From contig JBHJGP010000023.1 in assembly GCA_050331695.1 (NCBI GenBank), positions 1-56,421 of the forward strand: a stretch of DNA of 56,421 nt, given 5' to 3'. Below the pieces are notes generated by a model, which ran no database searches, had not been told where the DNA came from, and saw only the letters and a program-made list of their open reading frames with translations. Below, in pieces: positions 15,901-25,025 of this stretch (positions are counted from its first letter, which is position 1; every line of letters starts with the position of its first letter). A program made the position numbers and the translations under genes. The stretch is from JBHJGP01 sp050331695 (GTDB taxonomy: Bacteria; Pseudomonadota; Alphaproteobacteria; Geminicoccales; Geminicoccaceae).

Positions 15901-16770
15901 TTGGCAAACAAACCATGGCAGGACCGAAAACAGCACCATCTGGTGCACGGTCATCGTATGGCGGTCGTCGACGAGGGTAGCGGTCCGCCCATCGTCTTTC
16001 TCCACGGCAATCCGACCAGCTCCTTTCTGTGGCGGGACATCCTGCCGCACCTGACCGACAACCATCGCTGCATCGCCCCCGATCTCATCGGCATGGGCGA
16101 TAGCGAAAGGCCGCCGGAGCTTGACTACCGTTTCGTCGATCACAGGACCTATCTCGACCAGCTTCTCAAACAATTGGCGCTGGATGACCCCATTCTTTTC
16201 GTCGTCCATGACTGGGGCTCGGCTTTGGGCTTCGACTGGACGAGACGTCACCCCACCCGCGTCGCCGGCATCGCCTATATGGAGGCGATCGTCCGGCCTC
16301 TGGAGTGGAACGAGTTCAACGAACAGGCGCGGCCTGTGTTCGAGGGCTTCCGGTCACCGGCCGGCGAGGTCATGGTGCTCGAGAACAATCTGTTCATCGA
16401 ACGGGTTCTGCCCGGCTCCATTCTCCGCCGTTTGCCGCCCCGAATCATGGACGAGTACCGGCGCCCCTGGACCGAACCGGGAGATTCCAGGCTACCGATG
16501 TTGGTCTGGCCCCGTGAGATCCCGCTCGACGGCGAACCGGCCGACGTCACCCAGATCGTGGCCGACTACGCCAACTGGATGGAGCGGACCGCCGTGCCCA
16601 AGCTGTTCATTAATGCCGAACCCGGCGCAATCATGATCGGCGCGCCCCGCCGCTTTTGCCGAAACTGGCCCAATCAGGTGGAGGTCACGGTGCCGGGCAG
16701 CCATTTCATCCAGGAGGATAGCGCCGAACTCATCACCAAGGCGCTCCGCGACTGGATCATCCATCTTTAG
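15901..16770 (+). CDS. dhaA: Haloalkane dehalogenase (DhaA/LinB family)
   Basis: Alpha/beta hydrolase that hydrolyses carbon-halogen bonds of haloalkanes to alcohols. All five functional residues line up with LinB numbering: nucleophile Asp104 and halide-binding Trp105 in VHDWGSALG, halide-binding Asn37 in HGNPTSS, acid Glu128 in YMEAIVRP, and His268 in GSHFIQED. Length of 289 residues is normal for the cytosolic type. Start TTG 15901 has GGAG at a fitting distance. It lies 30 bases after the DMT transporter, so the two may be cotranscribed. Its stop overlaps the convergent kefC stop. Natural substrate cannot be told. Confidence 0.92.
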   Translation: MANKPWQDRKQHHLVHGHRMAVVDEGSGPPIVFLHGNPTSSFLWRDILPHLTDNHRCIAPDLIGMGDSERPPELDYRFVDHRTYLDQLLKQLALDDPILFVVHDWGSALGFDWTRRHPTRVAGIAYMEAIVRPLEWNEFNEQARPVFEGFRSPAGEVMVLENNLFIERVLPGSILRRLPPRIMDEYRRPWTEPGDSRLPMLVWPREIPLDGEPADVTQIVADYANWMERTAVPKLFINAEPGAIMIGAPRRFCRNWPNQVEVTVPGSHFIQEDSAELITKALRDWIIHL

Positions 16771-18722
16771 TTTTTCGCGCTCGTTGAGCTTTCGGCCGAA
16801 TCCGAGGGAGACGCATCGCCGGTGCCCTCAACACTCGACTGGACCCCGCCGATTTCCTGGCGGTCGTTCTGGATCAACTGCTCCAGTTCCCGAGCCCGCT
16901 CATGGGCACGCCGGAGGTAGACCTTCTCGTCGCCATCGGACCATAGCGTTGCCAACTGCCTGACCGTCTGCTCGTCATAGTCCTTGAAGAGCTGGGCGGC
17001 GCGACGGGCGCGGATCGGGCTCGCCCCCAACGCTTTGAGCGCCTCCTGGCCGAGATCGAGCGCCGAGCCAAAGGTCTCGCGAACGATCAGATCGACGTCC
17101 AACTGCAGCAACTCGAAGGCGTGGCGCCGGTCGTAGGCCCGCGCCATCACCGTTAACTCGGGAAACCGTTGTTTGAGGCTCTTCGCCGCCTCGGTCACCC
17201 GGTCGGCGTCGTCCATGGCGAGCACCACCAGCTTTGCCCGCTCGGCACCGGCGGCGATCAGCAGGTCTAAACGGCTGGCATCGCCATAAAAAACCTTCAT
17301 GCCGAAACGGCGCAGCTGATCGATCTGGGACACGTCCTGATCCAACACCACCGTCGCCACGCCGTTCGCGTTGAGGAACCGGCCGACGATCATCCCGAAC
17401 CGACCGTAGCCGGCGATGATGACAGGCGCGTCGTCGGCGTCGTGCGGGCCCTCGCGATCCTCGTCGCCTGCACGAACGAAGCGCGAGCGCGGTCCGATGA
17501 ATTTGCTGTCGATCAACATCAACAAGGGGCTGACCGCCATCGAGACGGCGACGACCACGACCAGCAAATCGGCCGTGTTTTGGGATATCACCCAATTGTC
17601 CGCCGCATAAACCAGAAGGACGAAGGCGAACTCGCTGCCTTGCGCCAACGAAAGCGTGAGAAGCCACCGTTGGCGCCAGTCGAAACCGAACAGCCGGGCG
17701 ATCAGGAACAAGATGATCGCCTTCACGGTCACCAGAACAATCGTCAACTGAGCGATCATCATCGGTTGATCGGCCAGTAGCGCGAAATCGATGCCGGCGC
17801 CGACGGAAATGAAGAACAGGCCGAGCAGGAGGCCCTTGAAGGGCTCAATGTCGCTTTCGAGCTCATGGCGGTACTCGCTGTCGGCCAGGACCACGCCCGC
17901 GAGGAACGTGCCGAGGGCCGGTGACATGCCGACCGCCTTGGTCGCCAGGGCCGCGGCGATGACCACCAAAAGCGCGGTCGCGACAAACAATTCGCGCAAG
18001 CGCAGCTCAGCGATCACCCGGAAAAGCGGCCGCACCACATAGTGGCCCACGGTGATGATGCCGAAGATGATACCACCGACCAGAAGCGCCTCGTCCCAGC
18101 GGGGCTGACTGGCCGTTCCCAACCCGTCAAGGCCGACCAGTGACCGGCCCAGCAGGGGTAGAAGCGCGATGATCGGGATCACCGCCACGTCCTGAAACAA
18201 GAGGATCGAGAGTGACGCGCGCCCCGCCTGGCTGGACGAGAGACCTCTTTCCTGGAGGGTCTGCAGGACGATCGCCGTCGAGGACAGCGCCAGGATCAGG
18301 CCGATGGCGATGGCCCCCTGAACAGGCCAGCCCAAGAGCACGGTGGCAAGCGCCAGCGCGGCAGCGCTCAGCCCCAACTGGGCACCCCCCATCCCCAGGA
18401 TCGGCACACGCATCTTCCACAAGACCCGGGGGTTGAGCTCGAGGCCGATCAAGAACAGCATCATGACGACGCCGAACTCGGCGAAATGAAGAATCTCTTC
18501 GGTATCGCTGCCGACGAAGGTGAAGCCGAAGGGCCCGATCGCGACACCCGCCAGCAGATAGCCCAGAACGGAACCGAGCCCGAGACGCTTGGCGATCGGC
18601 ACCGCGATAACCGCGGCGATCAAATAGATGAACGCCTGGTTGAGAAACGAGTCTGGTCCCATGGGTTCCGACAAGCTGCTGAGCGAGAGCGCTGTAGCAA
18701 CCATAACGGTCGGTTTGGCCAT
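16767..18722 (-). CDS. KefC-type monovalent cation:proton antiporter (CPA2) with RCK domain
   Basis: Inner-membrane antiporter of the KefB/KefC group, 651 residues from ATG 18722 (GGAAGG 9 bases upstream). The membrane domain (about 20-410) opens with AKRLGLGSVLGYLLAGVAIGPF. It continues with a regulatory TrkA-N/RCK domain (about 450-570), seen as IAGYGRFGMIVGRFL, an NAD-binding GxGxxG site, and YGDASRLDLL. The C-terminal tail is charged. In E. coli KefC exports K+ gated by glutathione adducts; whether this one is glutathione-gated is unknown. A start at ATG 18662 is also possible. It diverges from ald, with 96 bases between. Confidence 0.88.
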   Translation of the reverse strand: MAKPTVMVATALSLSSLSEPMGPDSFLNQAFIYLIAAVIAVPIAKRLGLGSVLGYLLAGVAIGPFGFTFVGSDTEEILHFAEFGVVMMLFLIGLELNPRVLWKMRVPILGMGGAQLGLSAAALALATVLLGWPVQGAIAIGLILALSSTAIVLQTLQERGLSSSQAGRASLSILLFQDVAVIPIIALLPLLGRSLVGLDGLGTASQPRWDEALLVGGIIFGIITVGHYVVRPLFRVIAELRLRELFVATALLVVIAAALATKAVGMSPALGTFLAGVVLADSEYRHELESDIEPFKGLLLGLFFISVGAGIDFALLADQPMMIAQLTIVLVTVKAIILFLIARLFGFDWRQRWLLTLSLAQGSEFAFVLLVYAADNWVISQNTADLLVVVVAVSMAVSPLLMLIDSKFIGPRSRFVRAGDEDREGPHDADDAPVIIAGYGRFGMIVGRFLNANGVATVVLDQDVSQIDQLRRFGMKVFYGDASRLDLLIAAGAERAKLVVLAMDDADRVTEAAKSLKQRFPELTVMARAYDRRHAFELLQLDVDLIVRETFGSALDLGQEALKALGASPIRARRAAQLFKDYDEQTVRQLATLWSDGDEKVYLRRAHERARELEQLIQNDRQEIGGVQSSVEGTGDASPSDSAESSTSAKN

Positions 18723-18818
18723 GGCCAGGGGCCTTCCGCGAGCCGGCCGTTCAAGTTGGTGGGCAACAGCGCGCCGATTCGCTAGATCGACCTGCGTACT
18801 ATCGATGGGGAGCGCGCC

Positions 18819-19928
18819 ATGCGTGTCGGCGTACCAAAAGAAATCAAAACCCATGAATACCGGGTCGGCCTCATTCCCGCCAGCGTTCGTGAGATGATCC
18901 ACCATGGTCACGAGGTCGTGGTCGAAACCGAGGCCGGTCTCGGCATCGGCTTCGACGACCGGGACTACGAGCTGGCCGGGGCCCGCATCCTCGCCGACGC
19001 CAGCGCCGTGTTCGAAGCCGCCGACATGATCGTCAAGGTGAAGGAACCGCAGCCGAGCGAGTGCGAGATGCTGCGCGAGGATCAGATCCTGTTCACCTAT
19101 CTCCACCTGGCCGCCGACCGCCGCCAGACCGAAGGATTGGTCGCCTCCGGCGCCACGGCGATCGCTTACGAGACCGTGACGGACGCGGCCGGACGGCTGC
19201 CGCTGCTGGCACCGATGAGCGAGGTTGCCGGCCGAATGTCGATCCAGGTGGGCGCCCACTGTCTGGAGAAGCGCCAGGGCGGCTCCGGTGTCCTATTGTC
19301 CGGCGTGCCAGGCGTGCCGGTAGGTCGAGTGGTGGTGATCGGTGGCGGCGTTTCTGGGACCAATGCTGCCCGCATGGCGATGGGGATGGAGGCCAGCGTC
19401 GTCGTCATCGACAAAAATCTGAGCCGGCTCTACGAGCTCGACATGCAGTTCGGCTCGACCCTCAACACCATCTATTCGACGGTCGATTCGCTGGAGCAAT
19501 ATGTGACCACCGCGGATCTGGTGATTGGCGCCGTCCTGGTGCCCGGTGCAGCCGCGCCTAAAATTATCACCCGCGACATGGTCCGGCACATGCGCCCCGG
19601 CTCGGTGATCGTCGACATCGCCATCGACCAGGGCGGCTGCGCCGAGACCTCGAGACCGACCAGCCATGACGATCCCACCTATGTCGAGGAAGGCGTAGTC
19701 CATTACTGTGTCACCAACATGCCGGGCGCGGTGGCCCGCACCTCGACCTTCGGCCTCAACAACGCGACCCTCCCCTTCGCCCTGGCGCTCGCCGACAAGG
19801 GGTTGGACGCGGCTCGCTCCAATCCGCATCTCAAAAACGGTGTCAACGTGCACAAAGGAAAGATCGTCTACGAAGCGGTCGCCCGTGATCTCGGCCTCGA
19901 CTTCTCACCGGTGGACGAAGTTTTGTAG
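18819..19928 (+). CDS. ald: Alanine dehydrogenase
   Basis: NAD-dependent oxidation of L-alanine to pyruvate and ammonia, and the reverse. The 369 residues are full length. N-terminal signature GVPKEIKTHEYRVGLIP (about 4-20), catalytic Lys in VKVKEPQ (about 72-78), catalytic His in YLHLAADR (about 93-100), dinucleotide-binding GGGVSGTNAARMA (about 174-186), and the C-terminal TNMPGAVARTST motif. The gene stands alone, starts with ATG and is followed by two small hairpins. Confidence 0.96.
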   Translation: MRVGVPKEIKTHEYRVGLIPASVREMIHHGHEVVVETEAGLGIGFDDRDYELAGARILADASAVFEAADMIVKVKEPQPSECEMLREDQILFTYLHLAADRRQTEGLVASGATAIAYETVTDAAGRLPLLAPMSEVAGRMSIQVGAHCLEKRQGGSGVLLSGVPGVPVGRVVVIGGGVSGTNAARMAMGMEASVVVIDKNLSRLYELDMQFGSTLNTIYSTVDSLEQYVTTADLVIGAVLVPGAAAPKIITRDMVRHMRPGSVIVDIAIDQGGCAETSRPTSHDDPTYVEEGVVHYCVTNMPGAVARTSTFGLNNATLPFALALADKGLDAARSNPHLKNGVNVHKGKIVYEAVARDLGLDFSPVDEVL

Positions 19929-20050
19929 CCGCCGACCCAACCATCGCCGTGTCGACGCGCGGGCGCTCAACTCATCGCTCGACGAGACGCGTTACTGTCG
20001 CCGACGGTAGTGCTCCTTCGAAAGGTCAGGCTCCGTTCGCGCCGGCATTT

Positions 20051-20103
20051 CAGACCCAAAGGTCTGGAGAAATCGCAAGAGGTGTTTGAGCCCGGCTGGG
20101 CTC
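20051..20103. terminator. Two small hairpins downstream of ald
   Basis: CAGACC-CAAA-GGTCTG at 20051-20066 and GAGCCC-GGCT-GGGCTC at 20088-20103 are perfect 6-bp stems in the 231-base gap after ald. No T tract follows, so they may be weak terminators or 5' leader structures of the next gene, whose start is at 20160. Confidence 0.35.
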
Positions 20104-20159
20104 TGACGCTACAAGGGTTCCGCGTACCGGCAATAAGAACCAAACCAGGAGGAAACGGG

Positions 20160-21404
20160 ATGAGGGCAACGGTTCCGGCCATGCTGGCTCTGGCGGCGGC
20201 GATGCCCGCGCTGGCCGATACCGGCGAGGTCACATGGCATCAGGTGATAGAAATACCGCGCGAGGGCGCCCATTGCGCCGACGATCCCAGTTGCTTTAAT
20301 CGGTATCATCCCGCCATTCCGCCCGTGGTTCGGGTCAATCCCGGTGATCACGTCATCTTCAGCACGCGGGATGCGTTGGATTCCGATCTAACCCTCGATT
20401 CCAACGCCGACGATCTGGCCGCCCTGGATCTCAATCTGGTCCACCCCATGACCGGCCCGGTGCATATCGAGGGCGCCGAACGAGGCGATGTCCTGGCCGT
20501 GACGCTGGTCGACATCACGCCCGATCAGTACGGCTACACCGTCATCGTGCCGGGCTTCGGTTTCCTTCGCGACATCTACACCGAGCCCTATCTGGTCAAC
20601 TGGAAACTCGACCGCGTGGCCGGAACCTCCGATCAGATGCCCGGCGTCCGGGTCCCCTATGAAGCCTTTCCAGGATCGATCGGTGTGCTGCCGGGCGAGC
20701 CGGAAGTCGAGGCCTGGGTGGCCCGGGAAGCAGCGCTCGCGGAGGCCGGCGGCGTCGCACTGCCGCCGGAACCTGCCGGCGCCTTGCCGAGCGCCATTTG
20801 CGGCCCCGAAGGCAGCCAGAAAGACCAGTGCCTGAGGACGATCCCGCCCCGGGAAAATGGCGGCAACATGGACGTTCAGCAGATGCAGGTGGGCACGACC
20901 CTCCTGTTTCCCTGCTTCATTGACGGCTGTGGTCTGTTCATCGGCGACGTTCACTATGCCCAAGGGGACGGCGAGGTGTCTGGGACAGCGATCGAAACCG
21001 GCGCCCGGGTCCAGGTCGTCACCGAGCTTCGCAAGGGCAATCCCAACAACATCACCGCGCCACAGGTCGAGGGCGGCAGCCAGATCAGGGCGATCGAACC
21101 CTCGAGCTTCCACCAAACGGTCGGCCTGCCGATCAAGCAGGCGGGCGAAATCCCGCCGCCGCACAGCTATTTGGACGGCGAGACCATCGGCGATCTCGAA
21201 AATCTGTCGGAGGACCTGACCCTCGCCGCCCGCGACGCGCTCATCCAGATGATCGACCACATTCAGGCGACCACCGATCTCGACGCGGAACAGGCTTACA
21301 TCCTGGCGAGCGTGGCCGTGGATTTGCGGGTCGGCCAGGTCGTCGACGTGCCGAATTATGTCGTGACGGCGGTGCTCAATCGGGACGTCTTTCTCGAGCA
21401 GTGA
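20160..21404 (+). CDS. Exported acetamidase/formamidase family protein (FmdA_AmdA)
   Basis: Amidohydrolase family acting on short amides. The start is ATG 20160 with AGGAGG 7 bases upstream, and the first 20 residues form a signal peptide (hydrophobic, ending MPALADTG), so the 414-residue protein is secreted. Family motifs: PVVRVNPGDHV..ST, NLVHPMTGPVHIEGAERGDVLAV, and the diagnostic ENGGNMDVQ. Three close cysteine pairs (CADDPSC, CGPEGSQKDQC, CFIDGC) fit disulfides in the periplasm; most family members are cytosolic and lack them. The next gene starts inside the stop codon as GTGA. True substrate unknown. Confidence 0.85.
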   Translation: MRATVPAMLALAAAMPALADTGEVTWHQVIEIPREGAHCADDPSCFNRYHPAIPPVVRVNPGDHVIFSTRDALDSDLTLDSNADDLAALDLNLVHPMTGPVHIEGAERGDVLAVTLVDITPDQYGYTVIVPGFGFLRDIYTEPYLVNWKLDRVAGTSDQMPGVRVPYEAFPGSIGVLPGEPEVEAWVAREAALAEAGGVALPPEPAGALPSAICGPEGSQKDQCLRTIPPRENGGNMDVQQMQVGTTLLFPCFIDGCGLFIGDVHYAQGDGEVSGTAIETGARVQVVTELRKGNPNNITAPQVEGGSQIRAIEPSSFHQTVGLPIKQAGEIPPPHSYLDGETIGDLENLSEDLTLAARDALIQMIDHIQATTDLDAEQAYILASVAVDLRVGQVVDVPNYVVTAVLNRDVFLEQ

Positions 21405-21976
21405 CCGTGCCAAGGCTCAATAGACGTGATTTCGCCGGACGCCTCGGCCTGGCTGGGGCGTCGCTGGCTCTGGCGGCACACACGCCCTACCGCCAATGGC
21501 AGGTCTACCGCCAAAAACATTTGCTGATCGGCTGTCATAAGGACGATCCGAAGACCTATGCGCTGGCCAAGGCGATCGTCGGCCTGCTTCAAGACCATTT
21601 GCCGGACGCGCAAGCCAGACCGGCGCGGGCGCCGAGGGCAGCGCGTCTGGCAAGCTTGATGGGCACCGGCCAATTGCAGACCGCCGTGCTCGCACCCAAG
21701 ACGGCGATGGCCCTGGCCGTCGGGACCGCGCCGTTCGAAAACTACGGGCCGACCGCGATCGGCGGCGTCGTCCGTGTCGACGGCTATGTCCTGGTCGCCC
21801 GTAACGCCGCCCCGCACCACCATGTCTGGCTTTTAACCGAAGCCCTGATGGAAGCGGGCAACGCTCCCGGATCCCGGTTCATGGTCGAGCCGCCCTCGGC
21901 TCTGGATCCCCACGCCGGTGCTGCATCCTACTTCGCCGGCGAGCCTCCTCACCCGCCGGAAGGATCCGCCCCGTGA
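21401..21976 (+). CDS. Short Tat-exported protein resembling a TAXI-type binding protein
   Basis: The 191 residues begin with NRRDFAGRLGLAGASLALA, a clear twin-arginine signal. The mature part has a substrate-binding-protein look: IGCHKDDPKTYALAKAIVGLL (first lobe), a repeat-like 'MGTGQLQTAVLAPKTA', and an ending ALDPHAGAASYF that resembles the 'LHPGA..Y' end of TAXI-family TRAP binding proteins (normally about 320 residues). If so, it is a shortened form. It overlaps the acetamidase gene by GTGA, so the two are translationally coupled and probably act together outside the membrane. Confidence 0.5.
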   Translation: MTVPRLNRRDFAGRLGLAGASLALAAHTPYRQWQVYRQKHLLIGCHKDDPKTYALAKAIVGLLQDHLPDAQARPARAPRAARLASLMGTGQLQTAVLAPKTAMALAVGTAPFENYGPTAIGGVVRVDGYVLVARNAAPHHHVWLLTEALMEAGNAPGSRFMVEPPSALDPHAGAASYFAGEPPHPPEGSAP

Positions 21977-21988
21977 TGACAGGGATCG

Positions 21989-22612
21989 TCAGGCAGCCAG
22001 ATCGTTGAGCTGAGCCCGTGCCTTTTCGAGCTGAGCCTCGCCCTCGAACATCAGCCGGTCGGCAAGCACCACATGCACGTCTGAGATGCCGATGAATTGC
22101 AGGACGTGGCGGACGAAGGGGGTCGCGAAATCGATCGGCGTGTCGACACCGGTGCCCCCGGACGTGGCGATGACGATGGCCCGTTTTCCGCCGAGAAGGC
22201 CAACGGGCCCCTCCTCGGAATAGCGAAACGTATCTCGCGCCCGGGCGATCTGATCGAACCACGCCTTGAGCGCCGCCGGTACGCCGAAATTGTAGATGGG
22301 CATCCCGATCACCAGAAGATCGGCAGCCTTGACCTCGGCGACCAGGCGATCGGAGAAACGAAGCGCGTCGGCTTCTTCCGGTGAGCGCTCGGCATCCGTC
22401 TTGTTGGTCGCCTCGATCCAGCGCTGATCGACGTAAGGCAGGGGCTCGGCCAGGAGGTCGCGAACGACGAGATGAATGTTGTCATAGCGTGTTCGAAGGC
22501 GACGGATCAGGTGAGCGGTCAGATCCCGACTTTTGGAGCCTGCGACCCGGCCACTGGAATCCACCCTAAGCACGCGCAAGGACAGCCGGGGTCGATCCGC
22601 CGATGAGCTCAT
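21989..22612 (-). CDS. azoR: FMN-dependent NADH-azoreductase
   Basis: Flavodoxin-fold NAD(P)H:quinone/azo oxidoreductase. Visible: RVDSSGRVAGSKSRDLT at the phosphate loop (about 16-32, like 'SPR...S.S..L'), the FMN-isoalloxazine loop MPIYNFGVPAALKAWFD (about 103-119) and the second loop IATSGGTG (about 147-154). Length 207 is normal. It likely reduces quinones or azo compounds with NADH and gives protection from thiol or quinone stress. The stop is 12 bases from the convergent TAXI-like gene. Confidence 0.93.
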   Translation of the reverse strand: MSSSADRPRLSLRVLRVDSSGRVAGSKSRDLTAHLIRRLRTRYDNIHLVVRDLLAEPLPYVDQRWIEATNKTDAERSPEEADALRFSDRLVAEVKAADLLVIGMPIYNFGVPAALKAWFDQIARARDTFRYSEEGPVGLLGGKRAIVIATSGGTGVDTPIDFATPFVRHVLQFIGISDVHVVLADRLMFEGEAQLEKARAQLNDLAA

Positions 22613-22689
22613 GCCTTCGTTCTCCGAAACAGTAGGTGGACAAGCGTGACTTAGGTCGAGCCGGTCGACCAGACAGAAAACCGTTTCGC

Positions 22690-23019
22690 CTAGCGGTGCG
22701 CCATCCCGGAAAAAGCGTTCAAAACCAAAACGCCAATGATGATCAGGCTGATGCCGATGACGCCCGCCAAGTCAAAACGCTCGCCGAACCAAAAAACGCC
22801 CAAGAGAGCGACTAGGGCGATGCCGCCACCGGCCCAGATGGCGTAGACCACGCCGATCGACATCGATTTCAGCGCCAGGATAAGGAAGGGAAATGCGCAC
22901 GCATAGCCTAGGATTACGGGCACGAGGTACCACCACTGATCCCGATCGCTGGCCACTTTCAGCAAGGACGTTGAGACCACCTCCAGAATGATGGCCACCG
23001 CAAGATAGATATTGGCCAA
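22690..23019 (-). CDS. Small multidrug resistance (SMR) family transporter
   Basis: Four-helix proton-coupled exporter of the EmrE family; 109 residues. Conserved Glu13 (AIILEVVST, the EmrE Glu14 position), YAIWAGGGI in helix 3 with the Tyr and Trp of the binding site, and a late IIIGVLVLN helix. Start taken as TTG 23019, giving MANIYLAV; GGGGGAG about 9-15 bases upstream is the best ribosome site, and a TTG at 23025 is a near alternative. It diverges from gluQ, and the two starts are about 160 bases apart. It could be a quaternary ammonium, guanidinium or polyamine type; not resolved. Confidence 0.9.
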   Translation of the reverse strand: MANIYLAVAIILEVVSTSLLKVASDRDQWWYLVPVILGYACAFPFLILALKSMSIGVVYAIWAGGGIALVALLGVFWFGERFDLAGVIGISLIIIGVLVLNAFSGMAHR

Positions 23020-23179
23020 CGCCAAGGACTCCCCCGATACGGACCGGCGTTTAGCAGCCGTCCGGTGCAAGGCAAGATGTTCCATGTCTCCGAAACCAGC
23101 CGCCTGGGCGCTTGCAAGCCGACCCAAAACCGGCATGATCGCGAAGGTTGTTTTCGCGAAACGAAGAGGTGACCTCGGC

Positions 23180-24091
23180 ATGATCAAAGGCGAGGATTTC
23201 GTCCCTTTGCCGGGTCCAGACCAAGCACCATTCGTCACCCGTTTCGCCCCAAGCCCCACGGGTCTCCTGCATCTCGGTCATGCCTATTCTGCGCTGTTCG
23301 CAAGCGAAGTTGCCAGGGCCTGCGGCGGGCGGTTTCGCCTTCGCGTCGAGGACATCGACCACAGCCGCTGCCGGGAGCCGTTCGAGCAAGCGATCTACGA
23401 CGATCTCATGTGGTTGGGTTTGCGTTGGGAAGCGCCCGCCTGGAAGCAGTCGCTGCGTCTGGATGCTTACCGCCAGGCGCGCCAGAAACTGGACCTAGAA
23501 GGTCTCATCTATCCTTGCTTTTGCACGCGCACCCAGATCCGCGCCGAGGTCGCCCATTCGGCGAGCGCGCCCCATGGTCCAGCGGGCGAGGTGATCTACC
23601 CGGGCATCTGTCGCGGGCTCGATCCAGACCAGGCTCGCCGGCGGATCGAGCGCGGTGAGCCCCATGCCTGGCGCCTTGACGTGGCTGCGGCGATGCAGCG
23701 CACGGGTCCGCTGAATTGGACCGACATCCGGGCCGGTGAACAGGTCGCGAAACCGGATTTGTTCGGCGACATCGTTCTTGCGCGCAAGGACATTCCCACG
23801 AGCTATCATCTCGCCGTCACCGTTGACGATGCCGCTCAGGGCGTCACGCTGGTCACCCGTGGCGAGGATTTATTTCTGGCAACTCACGTTCAACGTTTGC
23901 TACAAGCGTTGTTGGACCTGCCCACGCCGATCTATTATCACCATAACCTGATTGCCGCGGCCGATGGTCAGCGGCTGGCAAAGAGAAACCGATCCGTGTC
24001 CATCCGTCACTTCCGAGAACGGGGAGAAACCCCGGAGAGTTTGTGGCGCAAGCTCGGGCTTCGGCCCCAGGACGTCGTTGAGATGGCTTAG
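23180..24091 (+). CDS. gluQ: Glutamyl-Q tRNA(Asp) synthetase
   Basis: Truncated GluRS paralogue that attaches glutamate to queuosine-34 of tRNA(Asp). 303 residues, without an anticodon domain. HIGH-like motif in FAPSPTGLLHLGHAYSA (about 22-38), the zinc site of this family CFCT...YPGICRG (three Cys and one Tyr, about 112-138), and a KMSKS-equivalent RLAKRNRS near the end. Start ATG 23180 with GAGGTG 9 bases upstream. Its last 14 bases overlap the start of the downstream hydrolase. Confidence 0.95.
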   Translation: MIKGEDFVPLPGPDQAPFVTRFAPSPTGLLHLGHAYSALFASEVARACGGRFRLRVEDIDHSRCREPFEQAIYDDLMWLGLRWEAPAWKQSLRLDAYRQARQKLDLEGLIYPCFCTRTQIRAEVAHSASAPHGPAGEVIYPGICRGLDPDQARRRIERGEPHAWRLDVAAAMQRTGPLNWTDIRAGEQVAKPDLFGDIVLARKDIPTSYHLAVTVDDAAQGVTLVTRGEDLFLATHVQRLLQALLDLPTPIYYHHNLIAAADGQRLAKRNRSVSIRHFRERGETPESLWRKLGLRPQDVVEMA

Positions 24092-25025
24092 GCCGGGCGC
24101 GATCGCGGCAGTCGCGGCCCTCATCAACCTCGCAGCTTGCACCCCACCTGAGCCGGTTCCTTCGGTCGACCAACCCCTGCCGGAAGTGGTCTACCTGCCG
24201 GAGGACGAACCGAAGGCCGTGCTGATTGCCGTGCATGGCTTCAACGATCACAAGGGTTCGTTCGCATGGTTCGGCCGCTACGCCGCCGATCGCGGCTATG
24301 CGGTCATCGCTTTCGACCAGCAGGGTTTTGGCGAGAACGCTAATGCTGGACGCTGGCCGGGCACACAGACCCTCATCCAGGATCTTCGTCGGCGGGCCTC
24401 GACGGCCAAGGAAACCTGGCCCGATGCGCCGCTCTACGTCATCGGCGAAAGCATGGGCGCGGCGGTCGCGGTCAGCAGTTTCGCCGACGACGGCGAGGTC
24501 GAGGTCGACGGTCTGATCCTATCCGCGCCTGCGGTCTGGGGTGGTGAGGCGCTAAACCCTTTCTATCGGATCGTTTTATCGCTGAGCGCCACCATCGCAC
24601 CCCAGGCACAAGTAACGGGCAGCGATCTCGGCAAACTCGCGTCTGACAATATCGAGATGCTCCGGGCCCTGGGTCGGGATCCGCTTTACATAAGGCAGAC
24701 GAAGATCGAAGCGGTGGCAGGTCTGGTGGAGCTCATGGACAGGGCCAGGCTCGCGGCGACGATGCTTACGTCCGACGTACTGATGCTGACCGGCAACCGC
24801 GACGAGATCGTGCCAGTAGCGGCGAGCCGCAGCTTTCGTCAACTGCTCCAGGCGGAGGAGTGTCAGTCAGTCGTCTATGAGAACGGCTGGCACCTACTTT
24901 TGCGCGATCTCGAGCGGGAATTGGTGTGGCGGGACATTCTGGCCTGGCTCGACGACCGCACCGTCGTTTCCGGTCTGGGCCAGCCCTGCGGTCCTATGTT
25001 TGAGGTCGCTGGAGGCCGTTCGTAA
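24078..25025 (+). CDS. Lipoprotein alpha/beta hydrolase (monoacylglycerol lipase-like)
   Basis: Membrane-anchored serine hydrolase. Start set at TTG 24078 (AGGA 6 bases upstream), overlapping the gluQ end; this gives a lipoprotein signal RWLRPGAIAAVAALINLAAC with the lipid Cys next to Thr-Pro-Pro. Fold motifs: LIAVHGFNDHKG (oxyanion strand), nucleophile elbow GESMGAAVA, acid Asp in GNRDEIVP, and His in NGWHLLLRD, the lysophospholipase (Hydrolase_4) pattern. 315 residues. Probable role is hydrolysis of monoacyl lipids at the envelope. Its end overlaps the convergent oxidoreductase by 32 bases. Confidence 0.85.
   Translation: MRWLRPGAIAAVAALINLAACTPPEPVPSVDQPLPEVVYLPEDEPKAVLIAVHGFNDHKGSFAWFGRYAADRGYAVIAFDQQGFGENANAGRWPGTQTLIQDLRRRASTAKETWPDAPLYVIGESMGAAVAVSSFADDGEVEVDGLILSAPAVWGGEALNPFYRIVLSLSATIAPQAQVTGSDLGKLASDNIEMLRALGRDPLYIRQTKIEAVAGLVELMDRARLAATMLTSDVLMLTGNRDEIVPVAASRSFRQLLQAEECQSVVYENGWHLLLRDLERELVWRDILAWLDDRTVVSGLGQPCGPMFEVAGGRS

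Noticed and set aside
18723..19259. A longer frame that would extend the KefC-type antiporter by about 180 residues
   Set aside because: The extra part lies antisense to ald and does not look like the family; the ATG at 18722 has a ribosome site and starts just before the first membrane helix.
20010..20159. A 50-codon extension of the acetamidase frame
   Set aside because: It has no ribosome site and would hide the signal peptide, while ATG 20160 has a perfect AGGAGG.
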